Shown here piece after piece: positions 14,766 to 23,871 of a stretch of 64,000 nt of DNA. The stretch spans positions 608,850-672,849 of the forward strand of contig CALSQD010000002.1 of the NCBI GenBank assembly GCA_943788405.1, given 5' to 3'. How positions within the stretch are numbered: position 1 is the first letter of the stretch; each line of letters opens with the position of its first letter. Source of the DNA: an uncultured Flavobacteriales bacterium (lineage in GTDB: Bacteria; Bacteroidota; Bacteroidia; Flavobacteriales; BACL11). A program made the position numbers and the translations under genes. The notes beneath the pieces are model-generated. The model had not been told where the DNA came from. It did not search any database and saw only the letters and a program-made list of their open reading frames with translations.

Positions 14766-17675
14766 TTAGAGTAATCTATTTTGTTTTTTGATAGCAGAGT
14801 GTACTTTAGAGAGCATAGCAACTTTAGATAATATCTCTTCTAATTTTAGCAACAACAGTTCCTTTTTGCTGCCAATTATTAAAATCATTGGTATAGAAAT
14901 AACAATCTCGTTCAGTTCACTTGTAATAACAGAAACAAGTTCTTCATTGTCTAACTTTTCTCTTAAAAGCTGACTGATGGCTCTTTCCCCCATTGATAGG
15001 TCAGATGACTTCTCTAAATCTTGGGCTTCATTTAAGTCATTCATAATGCTACACAATAGTGCATAGGTATCATCTACCTCTTCACCTCTTCTCTCAATAA
15101 TTTTCTCTAATCTTTCTTGGAGTGTCTTGTATACAGGTAGATCACTTGCTTTTATTCTCAGGACTGTTCTTAATCTATTTTCAAGGGTTAGTTCCTTTTC
15201 TTTTTCAGATAAAGCTGTCCCGTCTAATCGTTTTAGATAGTTGTCATCTACAACAAACACAGGAGCGTTCTCTCGCACTTCTCCAAGGGTTATGTGTTCT
15301 TGTATCATTTCCCTTGTTTTGGCTAAATATTGGCTCACATCTGGCTTCTCTTGGCTTAGTATAGAATCAACTATTAGCTTAAGCTTAGTAGCCTCTGCAT
15401 ATTGCTTTGTATAATCCAATATAAAAGGATCTGGAGCAAGTGTTTCATAAGAAATTTGTAATCCCTTATAAGACTCTTTAAACTCACTAAGCTTATCATT
15501 CTTCTGAAGGTAGTTCGCAATAGCAAAAGGAGATTTATTCTCTGCATCTTCAAAGGTTTCATTAAAATCTTCTAAGAATTTTGGCAGTTGTTCTTTCAGT
15601 TGGTCAAAATCAATCAAGCAATCTGTAATATCACTCTCATCAAAGTTTAATGCGGTGCTTAAGTTTTTAAGAATCCCACAGTAGTCGATAATGATACCGC
15701 ACATTTTATTTGGATACGGTCTATTTGTTCTGGCAATAGCTTGTAAAAGTGTATGATCCTTTAGTGGTCTGTCTAAGTACATTACCTGCTCGTTAGGTGC
15801 ATCAAAGCCTGTTAAGAGCATACTTTGAACAATCATAAACTTAAGATCACTATCCTTATTTTTGAAGAGGTTAACGCAGTCTCTAATTTCTTGCTTTGAC
15901 TTGTGGTGCTTTCTTAAATCTGGGCTATCATTCTGCCCACCACTAAAGACCACGGCACTATACTGCTGACCAAGTAGTTCATCAATATGGTTTTTAATTA
16001 CCACACAAGCATCTCTATTAAAGGCTACAATTTGAGCCTTAAATCCATTGGGTTCTATGTGTTCAGTATAATGCTTAGCAATGTCTTCTGCTACCGCTCT
16101 TAACCTTTTAGGATTCATCATAAAGGTCTTTCCATAGCTTGACCCTTGTTCTTTTAAAACATCCATCTCCTCAGGACTCAAGTGATCGTATTCTGCATCT
16201 ATCAATTCGTCCATTTGGTCGGCATCAATATGCCACTTTCTATTTCTTAATTGGTAATGTACAGGTACGGTTGCACCGTCATCAATGGCTGCTTTAATAT
16301 TATACAGATCCATATAACGCTCCACCTTTCCGTCTGGTCTTAGTCCAAAGTTTCTGTGGGTGTTCTTGTCTGACTTATCAATGGGTGTTCCTGTAAATCC
16401 AAAGAAGAAGGCATTTGGCAATGCACGTCTCATTTCAGCGGCATTTGTTCCCTCTTGGGTTCTATGGGCTTCATCAATAAGAATAATTACATTCTCTCTT
16501 TGCACCAATACATCAGCCATTTCATCAAACTTGAAGATGGTACTGATGATGACCTCACGTCTGTCTTCTTTTAGTTTCTTTCTGAGTCCATCAATAGATG
16601 AGGCTCTTGTGGTATTGGGTAGTTTTACCGCACCAAAAGTCTCTGTTATCTGCGCATCTAAATCTACACGATCCACGACAATAAGAATTGTAGGGTTGTT
16701 CAGCTCTGCAAGTGTTCTTAGTTTCCAAGCAGTAAAGAGCATTGTTAAAGACTTACCACTTCCTTGGGTATGCCATATAAGACCTGTTTTCATCTCACCC
16801 TTTACAACACGCTCTACTATTTTATTTACGGCTCGAAACTGTTGGTAACGTGCAATCTTTTTAACGGTAAGGTTGTCTCTGGTTTCAAAGACAATAAAGT
16901 TGGTGATGAGGTCTATGAAATTAACCTTATTAAGCAGTCCAAAAACCTGAACATCTATATAAGGATTGAACTTTCGTTTGTTTTCTTCAGCGTAGGCTTT
17001 AAACTCACTACTGTCTTTAATATCGTTGGGAGTACCACAGTCGTGTTTCCACTCCATATAATATTTTGGGGGTGACTTGGTTGCTCCGTACTTTAGTTTA
17101 TGTCCATCAGTAGAAATATTAAATACATTAGGAACAAATAAGTTGGGTGTGGTACGCTGGTAACGATCTAATTGTTTGATGCCTTCTGCATAAGTAGAAC
17201 CTTCCGTACCTAAAAACTTACATTCTAAAACAGAAATTGGGATACCATTTACAAATAATACCACATCAGGGCGAATATGCTTATATGCATCTTCTGGTTT
17301 GGTAATGGTACAAACGTATTGGTTGGTTACAGCAAAGTGATTCTCCTCTGGATTCAATCGGTTGATGAGGTCTATAGAAATAGCTTTACTCTCCTGATTG
17401 GGTTTGAAAGATTTCTCACCTTTAAGCCAAGCGTGAAACTCCTCGTTGTCATCTACACGGTTGATTCTATTGTATAATGTTTCGCAATGCTCAGGCTTAA
17501 GTCCTTTGTGAGCATTAAGTTTAAGTAAGGCATCAATTACAAGCGGTTTTAATAACACCTCATCTACAGAGCTATCACGCAGGGAGCTATTCTCTGGTGC
17601 AGACAGGTATGTCCACCCCAATTTCTTGAGGGTGTTTATTAGAGGAATCTCTACGCTATGTAGTTCTGATGACAT
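14766..17675 (-). CDS. hsdR: type I restriction enzyme R subunit
   Basis: A 969-residue motor and nuclease subunit. The PD-(D/E)XK nuclease near residues 130-155 has RPDVVLFVNG and SVLECK. The helicase Walker A is WHTQGSGKSLTM near residue 300, motif II is LIDEAHRTQEG, motif III FFGFTGTP, and motif VI LLQAIARTNRPYP. It cleaves unmodified DNA after translocation with HsdM and HsdS. Start ATG 17675 overlaps the hsdS stop by one base, so the genes are translationally coupled. All key residues appear intact. Confidence 0.96.
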   Translation of the reverse strand: MSSELHSVEIPLINTLKKLGWTYLSAPENSSLRDSSVDEVLLKPLVIDALLKLNAHKGLKPEHCETLYNRINRVDDNEEFHAWLKGEKSFKPNQESKAISIDLINRLNPEENHFAVTNQYVCTITKPEDAYKHIRPDVVLFVNGIPISVLECKFLGTEGSTYAEGIKQLDRYQRTTPNLFVPNVFNISTDGHKLKYGATKSPPKYYMEWKHDCGTPNDIKDSSEFKAYAEENKRKFNPYIDVQVFGLLNKVNFIDLITNFIVFETRDNLTVKKIARYQQFRAVNKIVERVVKGEMKTGLIWHTQGSGKSLTMLFTAWKLRTLAELNNPTILIVVDRVDLDAQITETFGAVKLPNTTRASSIDGLRKKLKEDRREVIISTIFKFDEMADVLVQRENVIILIDEAHRTQEGTNAAEMRRALPNAFFFGFTGTPIDKSDKNTHRNFGLRPDGKVERYMDLYNIKAAIDDGATVPVHYQLRNRKWHIDADQMDELIDAEYDHLSPEEMDVLKEQGSSYGKTFMMNPKRLRAVAEDIAKHYTEHIEPNGFKAQIVAFNRDACVVIKNHIDELLGQQYSAVVFSGGQNDSPDLRKHHKSKQEIRDCVNLFKNKDSDLKFMIVQSMLLTGFDAPNEQVMYLDRPLKDHTLLQAIARTNRPYPNKMCGIIIDYCGILKNLSTALNFDESDITDCLIDFDQLKEQLPKFLEDFNETFEDAENKSPFAIANYLQKNDKLSEFKESYKGLQISYETLAPDPFILDYTKQYAEATKLKLIVDSILSQEKPDVSQYLAKTREMIQEHITLGEVRENAPVFVVDDNYLKRLDGTALSEKEKELTLENRLRTVLRIKASDLPVYKTLQERLEKIIERRGEEVDDTYALLCSIMNDLNEAQDLEKSSDLSMGERAISQLLREKLDNEELVSVITSELNEIVISIPMILIIGSKKELLLLKLEEILSKVAMLSKVHSAIKKQNRLL

Positions 17676-18889
17676 TATACTTTTACTCGTTTTTTACCTG
17701 ATAGTAGTTGTTGCATTAAGCCTTTTTTAAGTTGCTCTAACTGTCCTTTTTGGCTTTGTTCTTTTTCAATTTTAGCATCTGCTTCTGAAAGTATGGCTGC
17801 TATTTTTTGTTGTTCTGGAAGAGGGGGGATCGCAAGTTTAATATTGCCATAATCATTGTAATATAAGTGAGGAATAGTACTCCCTGACATATATCTCTTA
17901 AATTTAATAATATGGGTTAGATAATAACAGAACTTTAAATCTGAAAACTCATTATTGGATAACCGACCTAAAGTACCTAATATAGAAGAGTATGCATCAC
18001 ACCATAATAGATTTCCAAACCCAGAACCATCTTTTACTATAGCAAAACTTTCTTTATCTGTTTGATAGAAGTCAATCCCTTTAAGCATTCCACTTGCACC
18101 ATATAATTTATATTTACCAGTGTTCTCCTCTAATTTATTGAGACTTAAATTTGATGATTTATAGTTTGTAATCTCATTTAGCATCATCACCTCCCAATCC
18201 TTCGGAATCCTTCCAATCTTGGTGTCTTTAAATTCGGTATGTCCTAAGCCTTCAGAAAAGAGTTTCTGCATCAAACCTTTCTTTAGTTCTTTGCTCTTTT
18301 CAATGATTTTATCTGTAGTGCTTATCTGCTCATCTACCGTGGAAAGTATGGCTGCTATTTTTTGTTGTTCTGGTAAAGGGGGAAGAGGAATTGTAACTAA
18401 TGAAAGTGAACCTCCGTTTGTTAAGGCTCGAGTTGAAATTGTACTTGTAGCATATATTTGTTTACGGGCAATATTACTTGAAAAACAATATTTTTTAAAA
18501 AGTAGATTTAGTTTATTTGATTCTGACCTTGCTCTCAAAACAAAACCACTAAAAACACCGTCTTTAATATCCTCTAATAGTACCGTTGCATATCCTATTT
18601 CTTCCTTTGTTTCGGATGTCCTTGTGAAAAACACATCACCTTTCTTAATATTGAATCTATCAATTTCATTAGAAGTTAAATGAACACGCCCTTTTAAATC
18701 TTTTAAATAGACACCTTCATTACTGTAAACGTCCATATAATTGACAATTGGTATGCCATATCCAAAAAATTCTTTAGCCTTATTTAAACCATTTTTAAAG
18801 GTAAAAATATCTCCCAATTTGAGAACTTCCCAATTCTTCGGAATCCTTCCAATCTTGGTGTCTTTATATGTGTCTTGAAGAACCTCCAT
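17675..18889 (-). CDS. hsdS: type I restriction specificity subunit
   Basis: A 404-residue protein with the two-target-recognition-domain layout. Each half starts with TKIGRIPKxWEV and ends with a conserved helix starting PLPEQQKIAAILS. The two TRDs (about residues 20-165 and 225-365) are unlike each other, so the recognised DNA site should be bipartite. It sits between hsdM and hsdR with one-base overlaps. The two halves share exact DNA repeats of 30 and 32 bp, which could allow domain exchange with other hsdS genes. Confidence 0.94.
   Translation of the reverse strand: MEVLQDTYKDTKIGRIPKNWEVLKLGDIFTFKNGLNKAKEFFGYGIPIVNYMDVYSNEGVYLKDLKGRVHLTSNEIDRFNIKKGDVFFTRTSETKEEIGYATVLLEDIKDGVFSGFVLRARSESNKLNLLFKKYCFSSNIARKQIYATSTISTRALTNGGSLSLVTIPLPPLPEQQKIAAILSTVDEQISTTDKIIEKSKELKKGLMQKLFSEGLGHTEFKDTKIGRIPKDWEVMMLNEITNYKSSNLSLNKLEENTGKYKLYGASGMLKGIDFYQTDKESFAIVKDGSGFGNLLWCDAYSSILGTLGRLSNNEFSDLKFCYYLTHIIKFKRYMSGSTIPHLYYNDYGNIKLAIPPLPEQQKIAAILSEADAKIEKEQSQKGQLEQLKKGLMQQLLSGKKRVKV
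17787..17818. repeat. hsdS internal direct repeat A (copy 1 of 2)
   Basis: A 32-bp stretch is identical to 18342-18373. It encodes the QQKIAAILS segment at the end of each half of HsdS. Confidence 0.9.
18201..18230. repeat. hsdS internal direct repeat B (copy 1 of 2)
   Basis: A 30-bp stretch is identical to 18837-18866. It encodes the KDTKIGRIPK segment at the beginning of each half of HsdS. Confidence 0.9.
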
Positions 18890-20397
18890 TAGTATCCCAA
18901 TTCTTTTAGGTAGTCACTTAACTTGCTATTGGTTTCTTCTCTTTGTGCTTCCAAACCTTTTAGCTCTTGCATTATCTCTTCAATAATCACAGGTACTTCT
19001 GGTTCTGTAGTATCTACATATCGAGAAATATTAAGGTTGTAATCGTTTTCTTTTATCTCTTCTAAATCACAAACCGAGCAGTAGCGTTCTATGGTCGAGT
19101 AATCAGTATACGTCCCTAAGGTTTTTGTAATGTCCTCATCTCTTAAATGATTCTGTGCCTTGCCTTCTAAGTAGTCGTTACTGGCATCAACAAACAATAC
19201 TTTCCCTTTTCGGTTTGCAGGTTTGTTCTTATCTATAATTAAAATACATCCAGGACTTCCTGTATTGGCAAATAAGTTGCCTGGCAATCCAATAACTGCA
19301 TCAACTACATCTAATTCTAAAAAGGCTTGTCTAACCTTAGCCTCAGAGCTTCCTCTAAACAAGACTCCGTTATCCATTACCACACCAATACGCCCTTTAG
19401 GGTTTAAACTGGCATACATATGTTGTATCCAAGCCCAGTCAGCAGTACTTGCAGGAGGTCTTCCATAGACCAATCTATTAAAAGGATCTTCTATTTCTGT
19501 CTTTTTCTTTTTACCGTTTACCGTCTGGGTGCTGTGCATCCAATCGTCTAAGTTCCACGGTGGGTTTGCCATAATGTTGTCGAACTTCATCAGCCCCCCA
19601 TTAACTAAATGCTTAGGCTCCATAAAGGTATCTCCACGCTCTACTTTTGCATCATTAAAGCCGTGCAAAATCATATTCATCTTTGCCAGTATAAAAGTAG
19701 CATACACAGACTCCTGTCCATACAAGAATACCTTTTGAGCATCTTGTCCTTGTTTTTTAATGTATTGAGCAGCTGTTACCAAAATACCACCAGAACCACA
19801 GGCAGGATCATAAATACTTTGTCCTTCTTGGGGTTGTAGTATTTCAACCAATAGCTCAACGATCTGATGAGGTGTATAGAATTCTCCACCTTTCTTACCA
19901 GCATCATCTGCGAATTGTGCAATAAGGTACTCGTAAGCATCACCAAGCATATCTCCTGTAATGAACTCATTACCTAATTTATGAATGTTGAAATGGTTAA
20001 CCAGATCACTCATTGCAGCATCCGAGAGCTTGTCTTTGTCGTTAAAATCAATCTTGTCTAAAATACCATCAAGTCTTGGAGAGTTAGCTGTCGTAACTTT
20101 TGCAAATACTTCATTAATCTTAGCGCCTATATTGGTAGAGGTTGAAAGAATATCATTCCAATGGCAGCCCACAGGAATAAAGAAAACATCTGCATAAAGG
20201 CTTTTATCCAATGCTAATTCTTCACCTACCTGTTCTTTAAGTTTTTCATACTCTTCATCAAACACGTCACTAAGTCTCTTATAGAAAAGTAAACCAAGGA
20301 TATAATGCTTGAAATCTCCACTATCTATCTTACCTCTTAAGATATTTGCGCTCTCCCACAGATAAGATTGGAGTTGTTGTTTAGTTATTTTGGACAT
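18889..20397 (-). CDS. hsdM: type I DNA methyltransferase M subunit
   Basis: A 502-residue N6-adenine methyltransferase. The N-terminal HsdM_N domain (KQQLQSYLWESANILRG) is followed by the SAM domain with GEFYTPHQIVELL, motif I YDPACGSGGILV and the catalytic motif NPPWNLDDW. It methylates the bipartite site chosen by HsdS. The start at 20397 is divergent from the PD-(D/E)XK gene, with a palindrome between them. A -7-like TATTTTTG lies a few bases before the ATG on the minus strand. Confidence 0.96.
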   Translation of the reverse strand: MSKITKQQLQSYLWESANILRGKIDSGDFKHYILGLLFYKRLSDVFDEEYEKLKEQVGEELALDKSLYADVFFIPVGCHWNDILSTSTNIGAKINEVFAKVTTANSPRLDGILDKIDFNDKDKLSDAAMSDLVNHFNIHKLGNEFITGDMLGDAYEYLIAQFADDAGKKGGEFYTPHQIVELLVEILQPQEGQSIYDPACGSGGILVTAAQYIKKQGQDAQKVFLYGQESVYATFILAKMNMILHGFNDAKVERGDTFMEPKHLVNGGLMKFDNIMANPPWNLDDWMHSTQTVNGKKKKTEIEDPFNRLVYGRPPASTADWAWIQHMYASLNPKGRIGVVMDNGVLFRGSSEAKVRQAFLELDVVDAVIGLPGNLFANTGSPGCILIIDKNKPANRKGKVLFVDASNDYLEGKAQNHLRDEDITKTLGTYTDYSTIERYCSVCDLEEIKENDYNLNISRYVDTTEPEVPVIIEEIMQELKGLEAQREETNSKLSDYLKELGY

Positions 20398-20431
20398 GTT
20401 TCAAAAATATTATATAATTTTCAGACTGTTA

Positions 20432-20458
20432 TAGAAATCAAAAAAATCTTGATTTCTA
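20432..20458. promoter_or_regulatory. 10-bp inverted repeat between hsdM and the nuclease gene
   Basis: TAGAAATCAA (20432-20441) and TTGATTTCTA (20449-20458) form a perfect 10-bp inverted repeat with a 7-base spacer. It lies in the 87-bp gap between two divergent genes and immediately upstream of the -7 box at 20470. The position fits a two-way operator. No regulator gene was recognised in the element. Confidence 0.6.
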
Positions 20459-20469
20459 CAATAGAATAC

Positions 20470-20477
20470 TACATTTG
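20470..20477 (+). promoter_or_regulatory. -7 box of the PD-(D/E)XK nuclease gene
   Basis: TACATTTG matches TAnnTTTG. The start codon is only 7 bp further on, so the transcript may be leaderless. Confidence 0.55.
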
Positions 20478-20484
20478 CAATATT

Positions 20485-21687
20485 ATGAATTTACAAGAAT
20501 TAAATGCCTTATATGATGATTTATTAAAAGATATAGAATTTGATGAATTAGAATTAGGTTTACAAAATCCAAATATATTTGAGATTCTAAAAATTTCTAA
20601 AACTGAGATTAGACATTCTAATTTTTTAGCATGGTTACTTAATCCAAAAGGCTCCCATCTACTTGGGAATGTATTTTTGAAAAGATTTTTAAGAGAGGTA
20701 TTCCTATCTGATAAGTTTAATGACATAGATCAAGTTGACGTTGAAGGAATGGATTTTTCTAATTTAGAAATTTATAGAGAATGGAATAATATAGATTTAT
20801 TGATAAAGCTTGACGACATAGTTGTCTGTATTGAAAACAAGGTGTTGTCAAAAGAACATTCTAATCAGTTATCAAAATATAAAAAAATCATAGAGAGTAA
20901 TTTCCCTAAAGAAAAGAAGACATTTGTATATTTATCTCCAGATGGTAATCCTTCTGAAAATGAAACAGATGTTTATCAGCCAATTTCATACGACTTTATC
21001 GTAGATTCACTTGAAAGAATTATTTCAGTTTATGGTGAATCGATAAATCAACAAGTATTATTTTACATAAAAGATTATATAACAATTATTAAAAGAGAAC
21101 TTATGGGTACAGATAAATTATCATTATTATCACAAAAGATATACACCAATCATAAAGAGTTATTTGATTTTATTAATGATCATAAACCAGATGTTCTATT
21201 AAGATTAAATACAATTATAAAAGATGAAATTGAGAAACGTGGATGGATACTTGGATCTATTTCTAAGGTCTATATTAGATTTTTCACTAAACCAATTGAA
21301 GAGTTTATATATTTTTCTTCTAAATCTAATGGAGGCTGGAGTAATGGTGAGTCCTTCTTATTTGAAATCGTTTTATCTCCAGAGACTAAAAATAAAATTA
21401 CATTTAAAGCAGTTGTTGCTCCTGCAGACAAAAATTATGATAGAGATAGGTTTGTAGAGATAGTTTCATCTATAGATGGCTTTAAAAAATCCAAAGGATT
21501 AAAATGGGCTACTACAAAGAGTATTCAAGCTAAATTGGACTATCAAGCTATTCATTTAATGAATGATGATGAGGTTAGAGATTTTGTTAATTCATTCTTA
21601 GATAAAACATTATCAACTATTAAATTAGTTGAAGATCAATTTAGAGCTCATGCAGATGAATTATTGAAAATGAAAGAAATTAAATAA
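20485..21687 (+). CDS. PD-(D/E)XK nuclease superfamily protein (PDDEXK_4-like)
   Basis: A 400-residue protein. The N-terminal third has the PDDEXK_4 pattern: EIRHSNFLAWLLNPKGSHLLG, then NNIDLLIKLDDIVVCIENKV with the D...E-N-K nuclease core near residues 110-130, then FVYLSPDGNPS. The rest is charged and has no family I recognise. I used the ATG at 20485, which follows a good -7 box, instead of longer upstream starts. It is divergent from the type I system and may be a separate defence nuclease, though its target is unknown. Confidence 0.8.
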   Translation: MNLQELNALYDDLLKDIEFDELELGLQNPNIFEILKISKTEIRHSNFLAWLLNPKGSHLLGNVFLKRFLREVFLSDKFNDIDQVDVEGMDFSNLEIYREWNNIDLLIKLDDIVVCIENKVLSKEHSNQLSKYKKIIESNFPKEKKTFVYLSPDGNPSENETDVYQPISYDFIVDSLERIISVYGESINQQVLFYIKDYITIIKRELMGTDKLSLLSQKIYTNHKELFDFINDHKPDVLLRLNTIIKDEIEKRGWILGSISKVYIRFFTKPIEEFIYFSSKSNGGWSNGESFLFEIVLSPETKNKITFKAVVAPADKNYDRDRFVEIVSSIDGFKKSKGLKWATTKSIQAKLDYQAIHLMNDDEVRDFVNSFLDKTLSTIKLVEDQFRAHADELLKMKEIK

Positions 21688-21711
21688 TAAATTTATTTCT
21701 GTAATGTCATT

Positions 21712-22059
21712 ATGAATTTAAACATTGTAAGATATAAGCACTATGGAGGTGTCATGACAACTGATGGTGAGCCAACAATTATATATTGGACTTTCTTTGA
21801 ACTTAGTAATGGAAAGGTTATTGAGACTCAGTATTTTGATTATAAAAATGGTAATTGGAATGACTTATATTTTTACTATACAGATTGCTATACATTTGGT
21901 GAAGACTTCTTTGATTGGTGGAATAGATATATGGCAGATGACCATGAGCAAGATGAGATGCCTAAAATAACTAAAGCTGAAGAAGAATTAGTAGAGCTTT
22001 TTTGGTATAAGAATATTGAGAAAAAAAGAGAGGTTGCAACTGAAATAGTTTACTTGTGA
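21712..22059 (+). CDS. unknown 115-residue protein, paralog of the gene at 22265
   Basis: A small acidic protein with no signal or membrane segment and no recognised family. It shares with the protein at 22265-22642 an IxRY start, the FFEL-N-KVI segment, FxDWW/FYVWW in the middle, EEELVE/EEKVLVE and the ending ATEIxY followed by Leu or Ile. The next gene begins at a GTG overlapping the stop by 4 bp. An immunity-like or accessory role in the element is possible, but nothing in the sequence decides it. Confidence 0.65.
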   Translation: MNLNIVRYKHYGGVMTTDGEPTIIYWTFFELSNGKVIETQYFDYKNGNWNDLYFYYTDCYTFGEDFFDWWNRYMADDHEQDEMPKITKAEEELVELFWYKNIEKKREVATEIVYL

Positions 22060-22268
22060 AGAATATAAATATTAAAGATTTTACAATAAAAATGCGTAAT
22101 CTAATAAATAAGCAAATTAAGCGTATGATTTTATGGATAGGGATATTCCCATTTATTGTATTCGCTGTCATTCTATTAATTTTAATGCATGCCCTTCCTG
22201 ATCCTTTTTACTACCTTTTCTCATCTCTTATATGTTTATACTTGCTTTCATTTACAATTAACAAATGA
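22056..22268 (+). CDS. unknown 70-residue membrane protein
   Basis: A basic N-terminus of about 25 residues is followed by two hydrophobic segments (ILWIGIFPFIVFAVILLIL and YYLFSSLICLYLLSF). It starts with GTG at 22056, or alternatively with the ATG at 22092. It overlaps both neighbours, with ATGA at its 3' end, so it is translationally coupled between the two paralogs. Confidence 0.55.
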   Translation: MKNINIKDFTIKMRNLINKQIKRMILWIGIFPFIVFAVILLILMHALPDPFYYLFSSLICLYLLSFTINK

Positions 22269-22642
22269 CTTTAGATATTATCAGATATATGAATTGCGGA
22301 ACAAAATTTTGGAGTGGTCCTGTTTCTTCTGATGAGTCAGAACCTTTATATACAGATGAAGAATCTTTTTCCTTTTTTGAACTAAATAATGAGAAAGTAA
22401 TTTATGTTTGTTTTACTCAATATTTCAAAGATAAAAAACCTACAAGAACAGAGCTTGATTTTCAATACGCAGAAGATTATTACTTTTTAGATGATTTCTA
22501 TGTTTGGTGGAGAAAACAAATGGATATTGATGAGGATATATTAGGGCAGCCAACCGAAGAGGAAAAAGTTTTAGTAGAAAAATTTTTTAGAAAGCATATA
22601 GAGAAAACAAAAGAGATCGCAACTGAAATTACTTATATTTGA
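22265..22642 (+). CDS. unknown 125-residue protein, paralog of the gene at 21712
   Basis: The same fold pattern as the 115-residue protein at 21712: IIRYMNCG start, FFELNNEKVI, DFYVWWRKQMDIDED, EEEKVLVEKFFRKHIEK and the ending ATEITYI. It is longer by an insert near residue 20-35. No known family was recognised. The pair may have arisen by duplication in the element, although the DNA has diverged strongly. Confidence 0.65.
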   Translation: MTLDIIRYMNCGTKFWSGPVSSDESEPLYTDEESFSFFELNNEKVIYVCFTQYFKDKKPTRTELDFQYAEDYYFLDDFYVWWRKQMDIDEDILGQPTEEEKVLVEKFFRKHIEKTKEIATEITYI

Positions 22643-22648
22643 TTAATT

Positions 22649-23332
22649 ATGAATAAAAAACTATTTAATTATATTCTTTCAAACATTAAAGCTGGTAAGC
22701 AGTTAAAGTTTGAGCTGGCGTGTCACTCACCGCAAGAGGGACCTGTTATTTCTGGCTACGATGAAGATTTTTTTTCTAAAGATACTAAGTCTATGTTTGA
22801 AGATTGGGCACACTTTACCTTTATTGAGGATTTAGTTGGTTATGAATTATATAATGGAGGTAATTTTGAGTTTTGTTTGTTAGAAAGTAGTATCCAAATA
22901 AAAGGATGCTCAAACCTATGGGATATAAATGATGATTATATTAATGAAAAGTATTCTATAAATGATATTTTAACAGAAGAGGTATTAAAAGTTTTGTTCA
23001 ACATTGATGATGTAAAACAAATAAATATTGAAGATATATCATTAGAATTTGACTTTGTATATAATTTTAAATCAGGTGAATGGACAATTGATCGCCTTGA
23101 GCAGTCTTGTCATTATATTAATGGCTTAAGCGATTTTGATTTTTCAACTATTAATCTTTCAAAGCTTAAAAATTTACTTTACCAAAACGTTAAAGAATTT
23201 AATGATGATGATCATCTGATGGAGTATTCAAATTTAGAATATCAAAAAGATGTTAAGCTCATTTCTGTATCAAGTTCGTCAATTGATTTTAGTGAAACTA
23301 TTTCTTATACTATACCTGTTCTTAAATCTTGA
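22649..23332 (+). CDS. unknown 227-residue acidic protein
   Basis: A soluble, strongly acidic protein with many Asp, Asn and Glu residues and no signal or membrane segment. It has no recognised domain. It follows the second paralog by 6 bp and looks like the last gene of that plus-strand operon. A/T-rich codon use matches the rest of the cluster. Its function is unknown. Confidence 0.6.
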   Translation: MNKKLFNYILSNIKAGKQLKFELACHSPQEGPVISGYDEDFFSKDTKSMFEDWAHFTFIEDLVGYELYNGGNFEFCLLESSIQIKGCSNLWDINDDYINEKYSINDILTEEVLKVLFNIDDVKQINIEDISLEFDFVYNFKSGEWTIDRLEQSCHYINGLSDFDFSTINLSKLKNLLYQNVKEFNDDDHLMEYSNLEYQKDVKLISVSSSSIDFSETISYTIPVLKS

Positions 23333-23357
23333 AATAAGTCACCATTTTGACCCACAA

Positions 23358-23852
23358 CTACTTAGCTACTTCATCTTCTTTTTCAAATAGAACCATTAAA
23401 ACTATCGATAGTTCGTTTAGAAATGTGTTGTAATGTTCTTTGATAACGAATAATTGGTCTTGTAAATCTTCACCTTCATTAAGTAAATCATTACAAACAT
23501 ATTCAAACTCATCACTTCCATGATACCAAATACTATCTTCAAATCTATCATCATATGGCCAATCATAATTTTTGCTAAAGAAATTAGATATTAATGATTT
23601 GTTTTTAGTGATGATGTCTGTCATACTTTCGCCAAATATAGATAGATTGCTAATGTCCATTCCACTAAAATGGTTAAGAGCAAATATTTGAATAATTGGT
23701 GACTCACTTAAAAAAAAAGTTTTCCAATCATCAAAACTATGTGAATTAGGATAATAATAAATGATTCCGTCATTGTTATCCATGTAATCACCAAGGGATA
23801 TAAACTCTTTTTTGGATTTTGGTAATGTTATTGTGTTTGGTTTTTTACTCAT
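23358..23852 (-). CDS. unknown 164-residue protein next to the integrase
   Basis: No recognised family. It is acidic and aromatic, with YYYPNSHSFDDWKTFF and NYDWPYDDRFEDSIWYHG. I used the ATG at 23852 (MSKKPNTITL); the longer reading from 23897 would run into the integrase gene. It may be cotranscribed with the integrase from upstream. Confidence 0.55.
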   Translation of the reverse strand: MSKKPNTITLPKSKKEFISLGDYMDNNDGIIYYYPNSHSFDDWKTFFLSESPIIQIFALNHFSGMDISNLSIFGESMTDIITKNKSLISNFFSKNYDWPYDDRFEDSIWYHGSDEFEYVCNDLLNEGEDLQDQLFVIKEHYNTFLNELSIVLMVLFEKEDEVAK

Positions 23853-23871
23853 ATTCAAAACTACGTAAAAT

